In this document: positions 8,926 to 18,173 of the stretch, piece after piece
Layout: the number at the start of each line of letters is the position of its first letter
How positions within the stretch are numbered: position 1 is the stretch's first letter
NCBI RefSeq assembly: GCF_000802235.1
Contig: NZ_JTDL01000037.1
Coordinates: 230,407-294,406, forward strand
Length of the DNA stretch: 64,000 nucleotides
Reading direction: 5' to 3'
DNA from: Sinomonas humi
GTDB taxonomy: Bacteria > Actinomycetota > Actinomycetes > Actinomycetales > Micrococcaceae
Made by a program: the position numbers and the translations under genes
The notes under the pieces: generated by a model
Databases searched by the model: none
The model's input: the letters and a program-made list of their open reading frames with translations, nothing else
What the model was told of the DNA's origin: nothing

Positions 8926-9932
8926 ACCCACAGTGCGTCCACCTCGGCAATGCGGTGGGCGAAAGTGTGGTGGGCGAGACTCCGCCGCCGCCCAGCCTCG
9001 CGGATGCGCTCGGACCAAACATGATCGCGCTGTGCGCGGACGGCCAGTTCCACGAGTTCCGACGCCGATTCGAAGACAAGGACTTCCTTGCCGACGTCGT
9101 AGAACTCGCCGACGTCCTGACGGTCGGCCAGCTGGAGCCCGCCCATCCCCGGGACCTCGAACGTCCGCATCGCCAGGCCGGCTTGGGGTCCATGAATGTT
9201 CACCGCGGCCGCCGCCTCCGCTTGGACGGCGTATGCGCGTTGGAGCGGAATGTCGCGCTCGGCCGGGACGGACGGTCGTGCCAGTTCCCACGTCCTCAAC
9301 CTGTCGAAGAGGTGATGAGACCATTGGCGCCCGTACGCCCGAACCGGGAGGCCCGCCTTCCCCAGCTGGGTCAACAGGTCCACCCGGTTCGCGTACCGGG
9401 CGCCCACGAAGACGATTTCTCCTGAGCGTCTGGCTGACGGAGACGTCAGGTCCGGGTCGAAGGCATTCGGCACAAAGGTCGACTGGATACCGCGCGCGCA
9501 GAGCTGCTGCGCCTCGGCTCGGGCATAGCTGACGACGGGCCCCACCTTGCGGAGGAACTCGTCAGTGAACCGGTGCCGGCGTAGGTCGTCGTACAGCCAG
9601 AGGATGCGAGGTGTGCGGTGTTCGTCGAGGTGGTGCCAGAACTCGCCTCCGAGCGTGTCACCTTTGATCACCACGACCCGATCAGGTTGCGCCTCACGAA
9701 GCACTGCGAGTGCCCGCCGGGTGGCCCATGTCTCAGCGTGAGCATGACCGTCGAATCCCAGTCGAGCAGGAAGCTCGAAGCGTGCTTTGTTGCGCAGCTT
9801 GTCTGGGAAGCTCTCGAACGCGTCGTAGCAGTGGGTCATGACCTCGTATCCCCGGCTCCCGAACGCACGTGCGATGGAGCGGTGGTAACCGTGGAAAGTG
9901 GGCGTGACGAGCAACAGCCGCAGTGTTCTCAC
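8922..9932 (-). CDS. CgeB-like glycosyltransferase
   Basis: 336 residues from GTG 9932, overlapping the GT2 stop as GTGA. The N-terminus LRLLLVTPTFHGYHRSIARAF, the central ILWLYDDLRRH and STFVPNAFDPD, and a C-terminal domain with GEIVFVGARYANR and MRTFEVPGMGGLQL match the CgeB/DUF3880 plus Glyco_trans_1_2 arrangement. Such proteins are retaining GT-B glycosyltransferases often found in surface-glycan clusters. The acceptor and donor are unknown. Confidence 0.8.
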   Translation of the reverse strand: MRTLRLLLVTPTFHGYHRSIARAFGSRGYEVMTHCYDAFESFPDKLRNKARFELPARLGFDGHAHAETWATRRALAVLREAQPDRVVVIKGDTLGGEFWHHLDEHRTPRILWLYDDLRRHRFTDEFLRKVGPVVSYARAEAQQLCARGIQSTFVPNAFDPDLTSPSARRSGEIVFVGARYANRVDLLTQLGKAGLPVRAYGRQWSHHLFDRLRTWELARPSVPAERDIPLQRAYAVQAEAAAAVNIHGPQAGLAMRTFEVPGMGGLQLADRQDVGEFYDVGKEVLVFESASELVELAVRAQRDHVWSERIREAGRRRSLAHHTFAHRIAEVDALWV

Positions 9933-10882
9933 CGTGCTTGCCGCCTGACATACCCAAGTTCTCGCCGGAACACGGCGAGCGCGCTTACGTCCCGCCCTAG
10001 AATCTGGCGAAGTGCGTTGGCGCCAGCATTGACGATCGAGGCGGCTGTGAGGGCGGCCCTAAGCTTGCGCTCCCCGCCCCATTTGCGGGCGTAGATCAAG
10101 CGCGCGGAGACCAACCACTCGCGCCGCAGGCCCGGATCGGAAGAGGCGCCGCCCTCGTGAACGGCGCTCACGGTGCCTACAAAGATCGACGGCACGCCTC
10201 GCGCACGAAGACGACGCTGCAGATCGACTTCCTCGACGTTCATGAAGAAGCGCTCGTCGAATCCGCCCACCGCACGGAACTCCGCGACCGGCAGGAGCAT
10301 CGCCGCGCCGACAACCCAGTCGACGGGAACGACGGCGCCGTCGGTGCAGGCAGCATCGTGACCCACCGCCTCGTGCAGGACATCGAAATGCCGGAAGCGA
10401 GCGAGAGGAGCCAGCCATTCGACGGCCTGATGGGCCACCGTTGGGAAATGGCGTCCAACCCATTGGGGCGCTCCACCGGAATCGTGCAGCTGCGGGCTGA
10501 CGAGAGCTGGTTGCCAAGGCGTAGCGGCCTCGACGAGATCACGGACGAAGTTCTTCCCCACGACGAGGTCGGTGTTGAGCACAAGCGCGAGCGGCGTCTC
10601 GACAAGTTCCATTCCCGAATTGACTGCGCTGCCGAAGCCTCCGTTGGTGACGCGGTAAACAACCTCGACGCCCGCAGTCGGGGGGAAGGGAACCGGCGAC
10701 GCATCGTCGCTCACGACGATGCGCTTCGGAGCCTGGGGTTCTTGAGCGCGAAGGGCCGCGATGAGCCGCAGCGTCGGTGCCGGATCGCCGTAATGGGGGA
10801 TCACCACAGAGACCTGGAGGTCTGCCCCCGGTTCGGCCGCCTCAGCACGAAACCCTTCCTGACCCGTCCGTGCCACGCTCAC
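9929..10882 (-). CDS. Glycosyltransferase family 2, rhamnosyltransferase-like
   Basis: 317 residues, GTG start in a GTGA overlap with the ABC transporter stop. The GT-A fold starts at VSVVIPHYG (about 24-32), with VVSDDASP, TNGGFGSAVNSGM, the DXD-equivalent LNTDLVVG and the late motif GGFDERFFMNVEEVDLQRRLRARG. These are typical of WbbL/RfbF-like enzymes that build O-antigen-type glycans. It is the second gene of the operon. Rhamnose as donor is a family tendency and not a reading of the sequence. Confidence 0.88.
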   Translation of the reverse strand: MSVARTGQEGFRAEAAEPGADLQVSVVIPHYGDPAPTLRLIAALRAQEPQAPKRIVVSDDASPVPFPPTAGVEVVYRVTNGGFGSAVNSGMELVETPLALVLNTDLVVGKNFVRDLVEAATPWQPALVSPQLHDSGGAPQWVGRHFPTVAHQAVEWLAPLARFRHFDVLHEAVGHDAACTDGAVVPVDWVVGAAMLLPVAEFRAVGGFDERFFMNVEEVDLQRRLRARGVPSIFVGTVSAVHEGGASSDPGLRREWLVSARLIYARKWGGERKLRAALTAASIVNAGANALRQILGRDVSALAVFRRELGYVRRQAR

Positions 10883-12654
10883 ACCCGGCCCAAGGAAACG
10901 AGCTGCGAAAATTCGGGACTGAGCTCTCGCACTTCCTCGAACGTCCCCTCTGCAGCGACGGAGCCAGCGGAAAGAAAGAGGATCTTGTCGGCATGGCGAA
11001 CGGTCGAGAGGCGATGGGCGACCACGATGACCGTCATGAGGCCGCTCAACCGCTCCACCGTTTCGGTGATGCGGTACTCCGTCGCGCCGTCCAACGAGGA
11101 GGTGGCCTCGTCGAGGACCAGGACCTTGGGCTTCCGATACAGTGCGCGCGCAATCCCCACCCGCTGACGCTGACCGCCCGAGAGCCTCACCCCGCGTTCG
11201 CCCAACCGAGCTGCGAGTCCGTCCGGAAGGTCCGCAATCACGGCGTCGAGCTGAGCAAGGCGCACAGCTTCGCGGAGACGGTCGAGGTCAGTGGCACCCT
11301 CGCCGAGAGTGATATTCGCCTCGAGCGTGTCATCGAGGAGGAAGACCTCCTGCGGGACGACCCCCAGTCCGGCATACCAACTGTTGAGATCGTCCTTGGT
11401 ATTGACGCCGCCACAAGTGATCGAACCGCTCGTGGGCTCCAGCAGTCCGAGGACGAGATCGAGCAGTGTGCTCTTGCCTGCGCCGCTCGCGCCGACGAAA
11501 GCGGTCGTGCGCCCGCGTTCGATGGTGGTCGACACACTGCGAAGCACTGGCTCATCCGCATCAGGAAAGGCGAACGTCACGCGGTCGAGGCGAATGTCGC
11601 CGTCGTACACCCTGCTCGGCGGCGCCAATGGGTGGCGCTCGGCACGATCGAGCTCCTTGGTTTCGGCGGCCAAGACGGCGAGCGCCTTCTGTCCGGAGCG
11701 GATCAGGCCTGTGGTTGCAACCAGCCGATTGACGGTGGGCAGGATCCGGGTTGCGGCGACCGAGAAGACCCCGATGACGGAAGCTGCTTCACCCGGGCTC
11801 TGGGTCGCGAACAGGAGAGCAGCGACGGCCCCGATGCCCGCCACGAACGCCACCTCGAGAACGTATTTCGGAAGTTCCGAAATGAGCGACAGCTCGCGCT
11901 GGGCATGAGCTCGTTCGTGCTTCGCCTGGCGGAGCCGCCCGACGAAGAGCTCTTCTGCTCCGGCGAGCCGCACCTCGCGGAAGCCGTGGAGGGTTGGCAT
12001 GAGCGCAGACCAGGATTCGAGATCCACCCGCGCCATGGTCTCGCCGACTCTTCCGAAGCGAGGACGGAGAACGCGCTGAACCGTCCAGCCTGAGCCCGCG
12101 AAGACCACGGCCGCGAGCACCGTTGCGGATGGCGATACAGAGAGGAGAACGACGACGACGGCTAGCAGAGTGAGCGCGTCGGTAATCCAGTTGAGGAGGC
12201 CTTGGACCACTTGGGAGAAGGTTTGCGGCACGAACGATTCGACGCAGCGACGGATCTCTCCCACATTGCGCAGACGGTGCGTCCCGTAAGGCGACAGCAC
12301 GTATCGGCGTGTGAGTTCGACGGAAGCCTCGGCCTCGAGGCCCGTCGTGAAGCCGAGCTGCCACCAGCGGAAGCCTATGGTGACGAGGCTTTTGAGGACG
12401 AAGGCACACGCTATGAGGCCTGCGATGGCGGGAATGAGGATGCCGGGCTCCGACGATCCGACGATCCGAGCGGCCCAGGCTGCTGGCCCGTTCTCTGCCG
12501 AGCCCCCTGTGACCAGCTGCATCAGTGGGAGCACTGCGGCCACGCCGAGCATGTCGAGCACTGCCACAAGGCACGAACCGACCACCGAAAGAAGAGTCCG
12601 CCCGGCAACCGGACCTCCGACGAGCCCACGGACTGTCCTCAGCTTTTCGATCAC
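10879..12654 (-). CDS. ABC exporter (fused permease-ATPase), polysaccharide/lipid flippase type
   Basis: 591 residues from GTG 12654, with GGAG 5 nt upstream. An N-terminal six-helix exporter domain (about 1-320) is fused to a nucleotide-binding domain with Walker A GASGAGKST (388-396), signature LSGGQRQRVG (491-500), Walker B VLVLDEATSS (511-520) and the H-loop in VVAHRLST. This is the MsbA/PglK/WlaB architecture and works as a dimer. As the first gene of the eleven-gene polysaccharide operon, it probably flips the undecaprenyl-linked glycan to the outer face. Drug or lipid export cannot be excluded by sequence. Confidence 0.9.
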   Translation of the reverse strand: MIEKLRTVRGLVGGPVAGRTLLSVVGSCLVAVLDMLGVAAVLPLMQLVTGGSAENGPAAWAARIVGSSEPGILIPAIAGLIACAFVLKSLVTIGFRWWQLGFTTGLEAEASVELTRRYVLSPYGTHRLRNVGEIRRCVESFVPQTFSQVVQGLLNWITDALTLLAVVVVLLSVSPSATVLAAVVFAGSGWTVQRVLRPRFGRVGETMARVDLESWSALMPTLHGFREVRLAGAEELFVGRLRQAKHERAHAQRELSLISELPKYVLEVAFVAGIGAVAALLFATQSPGEAASVIGVFSVAATRILPTVNRLVATTGLIRSGQKALAVLAAETKELDRAERHPLAPPSRVYDGDIRLDRVTFAFPDADEPVLRSVSTTIERGRTTAFVGASGAGKSTLLDLVLGLLEPTSGSITCGGVNTKDDLNSWYAGLGVVPQEVFLLDDTLEANITLGEGATDLDRLREAVRLAQLDAVIADLPDGLAARLGERGVRLSGGQRQRVGIARALYRKPKVLVLDEATSSLDGATEYRITETVERLSGLMTVIVVAHRLSTVRHADKILFLSAGSVAAEGTFEEVRELSPEFSQLVSLGRV

Positions 12655-12965
12655 GGTCGCTCCACCGTCGCCGGACAGACCGTCCGGGCTCTATCGGCCC
12701 CCGGCAGAGCTGCCGGGACCAAGGATGAACGCATATTTCCCCCATAGATCAATGTGCTCGGCTCAGCGTAGCCGCGGCCCCAAACCGCCCCTAATTGCCC
12801 TCACGCGGATCGAATCCTCGAAGCTCGGATCGCCCACCGAGTTCCCGCTTTGAGCGATCTTTCGTCCGCCAGCTTGATCACTGGCTGCGAGGCTCGGATA
12901 TGCTCTCGGCGGCGCCGCAATGAGCGGCTCAAAGACAGGTATCGGCTGCATTCATGGGGGCAGGG
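12655..12965. promoter_or_regulatory. Divergent control region of the polysaccharide locus
   Basis: About 310 nt without a gene separate the minus-strand operon from the plus-strand glycosylphosphotransferase gene, so promoters for both should lie here. A TATGCT at 12899-12904 is a possible plus-strand -10, with TTGATC 19 nt upstream as a weak -35. I see no convincing operator or long inverted repeat. Confidence 0.35.
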
Positions 12966-14630
12966 ATGAGCGAAAGTGCTGCAAAGCCTGGCCTCCTATC
13001 TGGCGGGCAGGACAATAGTGATCAGAACATTGTCACGAATGTGACTGATGGAAAGAGTGGGCGGAACAAATGGCACCCGCCGGCTACCGCAAATGTGACG
13101 CAGTCGTCGAAGCTACCCGACAACCGCTGCTCAAATTCCGGCACAATTGTGACAGCGACGCCAGAAGGTCCCATCTCGCAAGAGACGTCTGCGAGGTTGC
13201 CAGTCGACCATGCAGCAATGATCGTGCTCGCGGACTTCATGGCGGTTGCGATGGCTATAGCCGGCGCCCAGCTGCTCCGCTTCGGCCCCGGAGGGTCGTC
13301 GGCGGACCTGGGCCAAGGCCCTATTCCGTATGCCCTCGTGAGCGTCGTGCTCGGTATTTCGTGGTGGTGCGTACTCGGGCTCTCCGGCTCACGGGACATC
13401 CGTGTCCTCGGCTACGGCCCTGAAGAGTACAAGCGGGTCACGTCGGCATCGCTCTGGCTGTTTGGCGGGATCGCAGTCCTCTCGTATGTCTTCCAGCTCG
13501 AGACCGCCCGCGGCTACGTGGCAGTTGCCCTCCCCCTCGGTCTTGTCTGCCTGCTTGCAGGACGCCGGGCGCTGCGCGGCAGGCTTATCCGTGAGCGGCA
13601 GCTGGGCCACGCCGTCTCCCGCGTGCTGCTCGTCGGCGCATCGCAGAGCGTGCAGCACCTGAACCTGCAGCTCAGCCGGCACCCAGAAGCGGGCTATCAA
13701 CCCGTCGCCGCCTACGTAACGGATCCCAAGCCCGAGGCGGACGGCCAGGGCGACCTGGCCGGCGGCCTGAGGATGCCAGTCCCGCGCCGGAGCCCAGAGA
13801 TCGACGGCGTCCTCGCCGCGGTGGAGGCTTCTGCGGCTGACGCCGTCGTCATCTCGGGCGGAGCGAGCCTCGATCCGTCTGCGCTTCGGCAGCTTGGCTG
13901 GGCTCTCACGACCCGCGAGGTGGGCATGATCATGGCACCGGCGCTCACGGACATCGCCGGTCCCCGCATCCACACGCAGCCGGTCGCGGGCCTCCCACTC
14001 ATCCACGTGACAACCCCCAGGCTCGATGGCCCGAAGGGGCTGGCCAAGCGAGGGTTCGACCTCGCCGTCACGCTGGTCCTCCTCCTCGTGCTTGCCGTTC
14101 CCATGCTCGTGATCGCGCTCTGGGTGAAGCTCGACAGCCCAGGGCCGGTGATCTTCCGGCAGACCAGGATCGGCCGGGCGGGCGAACCATTCCGAATGCT
14201 CAAATTCCGCTCGATGGTCGAGGACGCAGAAAAGAAACTAAGCGACCTCCGCGGACGGAACGAGGGAAGTGGGCCTCTCTTCAAACTCCGAGACGACCCC
14301 CGCGTAACCCGATTCGGTCGATTTATCCGCCGCCATTCTCTCGACGAACTGCCACAGCTTTTCAACGTGCTGGCCGGCAGCATGAGCCTTATCGGCCCAA
14401 GACCCCCTCTCCCCCAAGAGGTTGAGCGCTACGACAAGGCCGCTCATCGTCGACTACTTATCAAACCGGGAATCACTGGACTTTGGCAGGTAAGCGGCCG
14501 GAGCGACCTTTCATGGGACGACTCCATCAAATTGGATCTCTACTACGTAGAAAATTGGTCCATGATTCAGGACCTCATGATCCTGTTTCGGACGGTAGGC
14601 GCAGTTTCCACGAAAAGCGGTGCCTACTGA
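12966..14630 (+). CDS. Polyprenyl glycosylphosphotransferase (WbaP/CpsE type)
   Basis: 554 residues from ATG 12966, with GGGGG just upstream; an in-frame ATG at 12954 would add four residues. The first half has about five membrane helices and a Rossmann-like CoA_binding_3 region (RVLLVGASQSVQHL). The C-terminal bacterial sugar transferase domain begins with KRGFDLAVTLVLLLVLA and contains GPVIFRQTRIGRAGEPFRMLK (partly quoted), SLDELPQLFNVL, SLIGPRPPLP and KPGITGLWQVSGRS. It transfers a hexose-1-phosphate from a UDP-sugar to undecaprenyl phosphate, the first step of the glycan. Coupling to galE suggests galactose or glucose phosphate. Confidence 0.92.
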   Translation: MSESAAKPGLLSGGQDNSDQNIVTNVTDGKSGRNKWHPPATANVTQSSKLPDNRCSNSGTIVTATPEGPISQETSARLPVDHAAMIVLADFMAVAMAIAGAQLLRFGPGGSSADLGQGPIPYALVSVVLGISWWCVLGLSGSRDIRVLGYGPEEYKRVTSASLWLFGGIAVLSYVFQLETARGYVAVALPLGLVCLLAGRRALRGRLIRERQLGHAVSRVLLVGASQSVQHLNLQLSRHPEAGYQPVAAYVTDPKPEADGQGDLAGGLRMPVPRRSPEIDGVLAAVEASAADAVVISGGASLDPSALRQLGWALTTREVGMIMAPALTDIAGPRIHTQPVAGLPLIHVTTPRLDGPKGLAKRGFDLAVTLVLLLVLAVPMLVIALWVKLDSPGPVIFRQTRIGRAGEPFRMLKFRSMVEDAEKKLSDLRGRNEGSGPLFKLRDDPRVTRFGRFIRRHSLDELPQLFNVLAGSMSLIGPRPPLPQEVERYDKAAHRRLLIKPGITGLWQVSGRSDLSWDDSIKLDLYYVENWSMIQDLMILFRTVGAVSTKSGAY

Positions 14631-14631
14631 C

Positions 14632-15645
14632 ATGCGCATCCTTGTAACCGGGGGCGCCGGGTATATCGGTTCCCACACCGTCCTCACGCTCGTCACGGCC
14701 GGGCACCAGGTCACGGTGCTCGACAACTTCGAGAACTCCTCCCCAGCTGCCCTCAAGCGCGTCAGCGAACTGGCTGGCGTGCCGATTCCCAGCATCACTG
14801 CAGACCTCTTGGACGCCACCACCGTGAGGAGCGTGCTCGACGTGGAGGCCCCCGACGCCGTCGTGCATTTCGCCGGGCTGAAATCGGTCGGCGAGTCGAC
14901 CACGAATCCGCTGCGATACTTCGTCTGCAACATCGGCGGCACGCTCAACCTTCTGGAGGCGATGGACGCAAGCGGGGTGAGGCGCCTTTTGTTCTCCTCC
15001 TCGGCAACGGTCTATGGCGCACCCCGCAAGGTGCCCATCTCGGAGGAAGAACCGCTCTCCGCTACAAACCCATACGGCCGCACCAAGCTGATCATCGAAC
15101 AGATGCTCGGGGACATGGTGACAGCCGACGACCGTTGGTCGATCGGGATTCTGCGGTATTTCAATCCCGTTGGCGCTCATCCATCCGGCCAGCTCGGCGA
15201 AGATCCTCGAGGAAAGCCGGCCAACCTGGTCCCCTTTGTCGGGCAGGTCGCAACGGGCAGGCGCCCTTTTGTCGAAGTCTTCGGCTCCGACTACGAAACG
15301 CCCGATGGCACCGGCATCAGGGACTTCATCCACGTTCTCGACCTCGCCGAAGGGCACGTTGCGGCCCTGGAATGGATCGTCTCGAATTCGGGAGCACACG
15401 TATGGAATCTCGGCACGGGACGCGGCTACAGCGTCCTTGAGGTGCTGCATGCCTACTCGGAAGCTGCCGGGAGGGACGTTCCGTATCGCTTCGCCGAACG
15501 CCGCCCCGGGGACGTTCCGGCGTCGTTCGCCGAGACGACCAAGGCAGAGCGGGAGCTCGGCTGGAAAGCGCGCCGCGGTCTCATCGAGATGGTTTCGGAC
15601 CACTGGCGCTGGCAACGGCTCAACCCGGCCGGCTACCAAGAGTAG
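14632..15645 (+). CDS. galE: UDP-glucose 4-epimerase
   Basis: 337 residues from ATG 14632 (MRILVTGGAGYIGSH), one base past the stop of the glycosylphosphotransferase; GTG 14620 is an alternative start four codons earlier. It is a short-chain dehydrogenase-type Rossmann enzyme with GGAGYIGS, SSSATVYG and the catalytic YGRTK. NPVGAHPSGQLGEDP and GTGIRDFIHVLDLAEGH are GalE hallmarks. It interconverts UDP-glucose and UDP-galactose. The pairing implies that the polysaccharide begins with or contains galactose. The stop codon lies inside a strong hairpin. Confidence 0.96.
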   Translation: MRILVTGGAGYIGSHTVLTLVTAGHQVTVLDNFENSSPAALKRVSELAGVPIPSITADLLDATTVRSVLDVEAPDAVVHFAGLKSVGESTTNPLRYFVCNIGGTLNLLEAMDASGVRRLLFSSSATVYGAPRKVPISEEEPLSATNPYGRTKLIIEQMLGDMVTADDRWSIGILRYFNPVGAHPSGQLGEDPRGKPANLVPFVGQVATGRRPFVEVFGSDYETPDGTGIRDFIHVLDLAEGHVAALEWIVSNSGAHVWNLGTGRGYSVLEVLHAYSEAAGRDVPYRFAERRPGDVPASFAETTKAERELGWKARRGLIEMVSDHWRWQRLNPAGYQE

Positions 15646-15657
15646 CCGGCCGGGTTG
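15620..15657. terminator. Bidirectional hairpin overlapping the galE stop
   Basis: CAACCCGGCCGGCTAC pairs with GTAGCCGGCCGGGTTG across a 5-nt loop, a perfect 16-bp stem at 15621-15657. The galE stop TAG (15643-15645) sits in the right arm. There is no U-tract on either side, as is common in high-GC actinobacteria. It lies between convergent genes and can serve both. Confidence 0.8.
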
Positions 15658-15671
15658 GCCTCAAGCAGCTG

Positions 15672-16226
15672 TCAGAGGCACACGACCGATTTGACGCCCA
15701 GGTTGAGCTGAGCGAGAGCCGAGACGGACGCGGAATTCGGGGCCGCCGTCGTCGTGCTTGAGGGATGGTCCGTGCCGTTGAGCTGGAGCGTGTACGTGTA
15801 GACGAGGCCGACGGTCACGAATTGCCCGAGAAGGTCGATCGTCACCGCGCTCCCCTGCGCGAGCGGTGCGGTGAGCGTCAGGAGCGCCGACGAGCCGCTC
15901 AGCAGGGAAATCGACACGAGTCCGTTCGGGCTCGCCGTCAGTAGGCTCACGTCAAGCAGAGAGCTCGAAGTGAGCGTAAAGCTCGTCCCGGCGGGAACGG
16001 TGCCCTGCACCGCTGTGATCGTGAAGTCCAAGCGTGATTGTCCGAGAATCCCGAGCAAGCCCGTGGAGCATCTCCCAGTAATCCCGACATCCCAGAAACC
16101 CTGCGAGGCCGCTGCCATTGGCGCAGCGACCGCCGCGGCAATCACCGGCGCAGCCCAAGCCGCCGTCTTCACTACCTGCCTGCGCTCGACCTGCGGCAGC
16201 GCTTCGCTGTCCATCATCTTTTCCAT
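15672..16226 (-). CDS. Tat-exported small protein of unknown function
   Basis: 184 residues from ATG 16226 (GGGGGA upstream); an in-frame ATG at 16268 would add 14 residues that lack signal character. The N-terminus has ERRQVVKTAAWAAPVIAAA, a twin-arginine signal with cleavage expected after the Ala-rich stretch. The mature part is Ser/Thr/Leu-rich with alternating small and hydrophobic residues, suggesting an all-beta domain, and carries only two Cys (in GRCSTG and at the C-terminal VVCL), which could form a disulfide. I recognise no family. It is convergent with galE and may be a surface protein. Confidence 0.75.
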   Translation of the reverse strand: MEKMMDSEALPQVERRQVVKTAAWAAPVIAAAVAAPMAAASQGFWDVGITGRCSTGLLGILGQSRLDFTITAVQGTVPAGTSFTLTSSSLLDVSLLTASPNGLVSISLLSGSSALLTLTAPLAQGSAVTIDLLGQFVTVGLVYTYTLQLNGTDHPSSTTTAAPNSASVSALAQLNLGVKSVVCL

Positions 16227-16306
16227 TGGTCCCCCGACCTTCCTGAGTTGGCAAACATGCATCTGCATGTCCGTGCCTAAGTTCTACCGGCCGGCAAGCG
16301 ACGGGT

Positions 16307-17755
16307 CTACCGCGACTGGAGGGAAGGGCCCTGAACGGGCCCCTGAAATGCCCTAATCGCCCGCCGTACAGCTGGCGCGAGTTGACCAGCGCCGAAAGGA
16401 CCGTCTTCCGCCGCGATCCGCCCCGCCCGGCCATGGACCATGGCTGCTGCTGCGGCAACGTGAACAGGCCGTACGCCGGACGTCGTCGCAAGGAGCGCCC
16501 CGACGATTCCCGTCAGGGTGTCACCGGAACCGGCCGTCGCGAGGTACGGATGTGCCGCGGCTTGGACGCACACTGTCCCATCGGGCGCAGCGCAGACGGT
16601 CGCGGGCCCCTTGAGGAGCACCGTTGCACCTAGCCTTTCGGCAGCGCGCCTTGCCCACTCGATCGGCCGTTCCTCGACTTCTTGCCGTTCCACGTCGAGC
16701 CCGAGCCGAGTCAGGATGCGGGCCAGCTCACCCGCATGCGGTGTGAGGACTGCCCGGCCGTCCAGCGACGGCCCAGGGATGCGGTTGAGTGCGGAGGCAT
16801 CCACAACGATGGGCAGGCCCGAGTCCAAGGCGACATCGAAAGCATGCTGCTGATCGGCGTCGTCACCTATCCCCGGCCCTACAGCCCAGGCCTGAACCCG
16901 ACCCTCTGGTGAGCCGGACGCGACAACCTCGGGGTGGGCGGCGAGCACAGCGCGGCGTACACTCTCAGGCGCAATGTGACGCACCATCCCCACACCCGTC
17001 GCCAGCGCCGCTGACGTTGTGAGGACCGCAGCCCCGGGGTACTCGTCCGAACCAGCGATGACGCCCAACACCCCGCGCGTGTACTTCTGCCAATCGTCGC
17101 GCGGCTCCGGAAGGACGCGCCTGACATCCTCGGCCTCGAGGATATGCACGTCAGGCTGCGGAAGATACTCGCGGATCCCGATGTCGACGACTTCGACGCG
17201 TCCCGCAAGTGCCCGGCCGCGGCCGGCCAGAAGTCCGCTCTTGAGCGCTCCGAACGTCACGGTCACGTCCGCGCGCCACACCTCGGGCGAGGCCGTGCCC
17301 GAGTCCGCGTCGACCCCGGACGGGAGGTCGCAGGCAACGACGATGCCGTCCGGACGCGGGAAGGGCGCACGGAAGTCGCCGCTCGCGCCCGTGCCGAGCA
17401 CCGCGTCGACGATGACGTCGGCTCGCCCGAGCGTCCGTTCCACCCGGCCGCCGGCAGCCAGGAAGGCCGCGAGACCCTCGGCATGGGCCGAACCGGAGGC
17501 GAGGACCGCCGTCGTCTGCACGCCGCGGCCCGCGAGTTCCGCGAGCGCGAAGAGCGCGTCGCCGCCATTGTTGCCCTTGCCGACGACGGCGGTGACCCGC
17601 GCGCCGTACAGCCCGCCCCTGGTGCGTCGCAGCTCCGAGACGAGTGCCAAGTAAAGGCCGTGGGCGGCACGCGCCATGAGTTCGCGCCCCATGCCTCGAT
17701 CGAGGAGCGGACGTTCGGCTTCGCGGACTTGGCTGCCGGTGAAGGCCCTAAGCAC
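16307..17755 (-). CDS. nnr: Bifunctional NAD(P)H-hydrate epimerase / ADP-dependent dehydratase
   Basis: 482 residues from GTG 17755, 4 nt after the acpS stop. The N-terminal YjeF_N epimerase half (about 1-205) has GKGNNGGDAL and CDLPSGVDADSG. The C-terminal ribokinase-like dehydratase half (about 215-482) has LTPHAGELARIL, VLLKGPATV and ATAGSGDTLTGIVGALLA. It repairs NADHX and NADPHX formed by spontaneous hydration. The acpS-nnr pair is common in actinobacteria. A longer N-terminus starting at 17836 would run through the acpS stop region and looks non-coding. Confidence 0.93.
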   Translation of the reverse strand: MLRAFTGSQVREAERPLLDRGMGRELMARAAHGLYLALVSELRRTRGGLYGARVTAVVGKGNNGGDALFALAELAGRGVQTTAVLASGSAHAEGLAAFLAAGGRVERTLGRADVIVDAVLGTGASGDFRAPFPRPDGIVVACDLPSGVDADSGTASPEVWRADVTVTFGALKSGLLAGRGRALAGRVEVVDIGIREYLPQPDVHILEAEDVRRVLPEPRDDWQKYTRGVLGVIAGSDEYPGAAVLTTSAALATGVGMVRHIAPESVRRAVLAAHPEVVASGSPEGRVQAWAVGPGIGDDADQQHAFDVALDSGLPIVVDASALNRIPGPSLDGRAVLTPHAGELARILTRLGLDVERQEVEERPIEWARRAAERLGATVLLKGPATVCAAPDGTVCVQAAAHPYLATAGSGDTLTGIVGALLATTSGVRPVHVAAAAAMVHGRAGRIAAEDGPFGAGQLAPAVRRAIRAFQGPVQGPSLQSR

Positions 17756-17759
17756 GGCC

Positions 17760-18110
17760 TCAGCCCTCGGCGACGACCATCGCGGTGGCGATTCCGCCGT
17801 CGTGCGACATGCTGAGGTGCCACGTGCGGACGCCACGATCCTGAGCGACGGCGAGCACCGTCCCCTTGATTTGGATGGTCGGCCCGGAGGCGTTGAGGCC
17901 GATCCAGCAGTCCTGCCAGTTCATGCCTGCTGGGGCGCCGAGCACTTTCGCGACGGCCTCCTTCGCGGCGAAGCGAGCAGCTAACGAGCGTGGGTGGAGC
18001 TCGCGCTCGGCGGGGACGAAGAGGCGATCCCTCAGGCCGGGGGTGCGCTCGAGCTGCCGCTCGAACCGGTCGATGTCCACGACGTCAACGCCGATGCCGA
18101 TGATAGCCAT
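17760..18110 (-). CDS. acpS: Holo-[acyl-carrier-protein] synthase
   Basis: 116 residues from ATG 18110. The signatures are [13 protein letters not shown] at the N-terminus (metal-binding Asp) and [13 protein letters not shown]. AcpS transfers phosphopantetheine from CoA to acyl carrier protein. The length fits the family. An open extension up to 18956 runs through the DinB gene on the other strand and the repeat array and is not part of the gene. A TACAGT box lies 6 nt before the ATG, so the mRNA is probably leaderless. Confidence 0.95.
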   Translation of the reverse strand: MAIIGIGVDVVDIDRFERQLERTPGLRDRLFVPAERELHPRSLAARFAAKEAVAKVLGAPAGMNWQDCWIGLNASGPTIQIKGTVLAVAQDRGVRTWHLSMSHDGGIATAMVVAEG

Positions 18111-18116
18111 GGGCCT

Positions 18117-18122
18117 ACTGTA
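18117..18122 (-). promoter_or_regulatory. -10 box of acpS (leaderless)
   Basis: TACAGT on the minus strand, 6 nt before the acpS ATG, with no Shine-Dalgarno sequence between. Confidence 0.6.
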
Positions 18123-18160
18123 TCGTCCGCGGACCCTCCACTTGAGCGGGCAGACGGGGC

Positions 18161-18166
18161 TAGTGT
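18161..18166 (+). promoter_or_regulatory. -10 box of the DinB gene (leaderless)
   Basis: TAGTGT followed by exactly 7 nt (TGCCCCC) and the ATG at 18174. There is no ribosome site. Confidence 0.6.
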
Positions 18167-18173
18167 TGCCCCC

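Noticed and set aside
8926..9324. 133-residue N-terminal extension of the putative transferase
   Set aside because: It overlaps the CgeB-like gene in another frame and is Arg/Pro-rich; GTG 8925 with a GTGA overlap is a better start.
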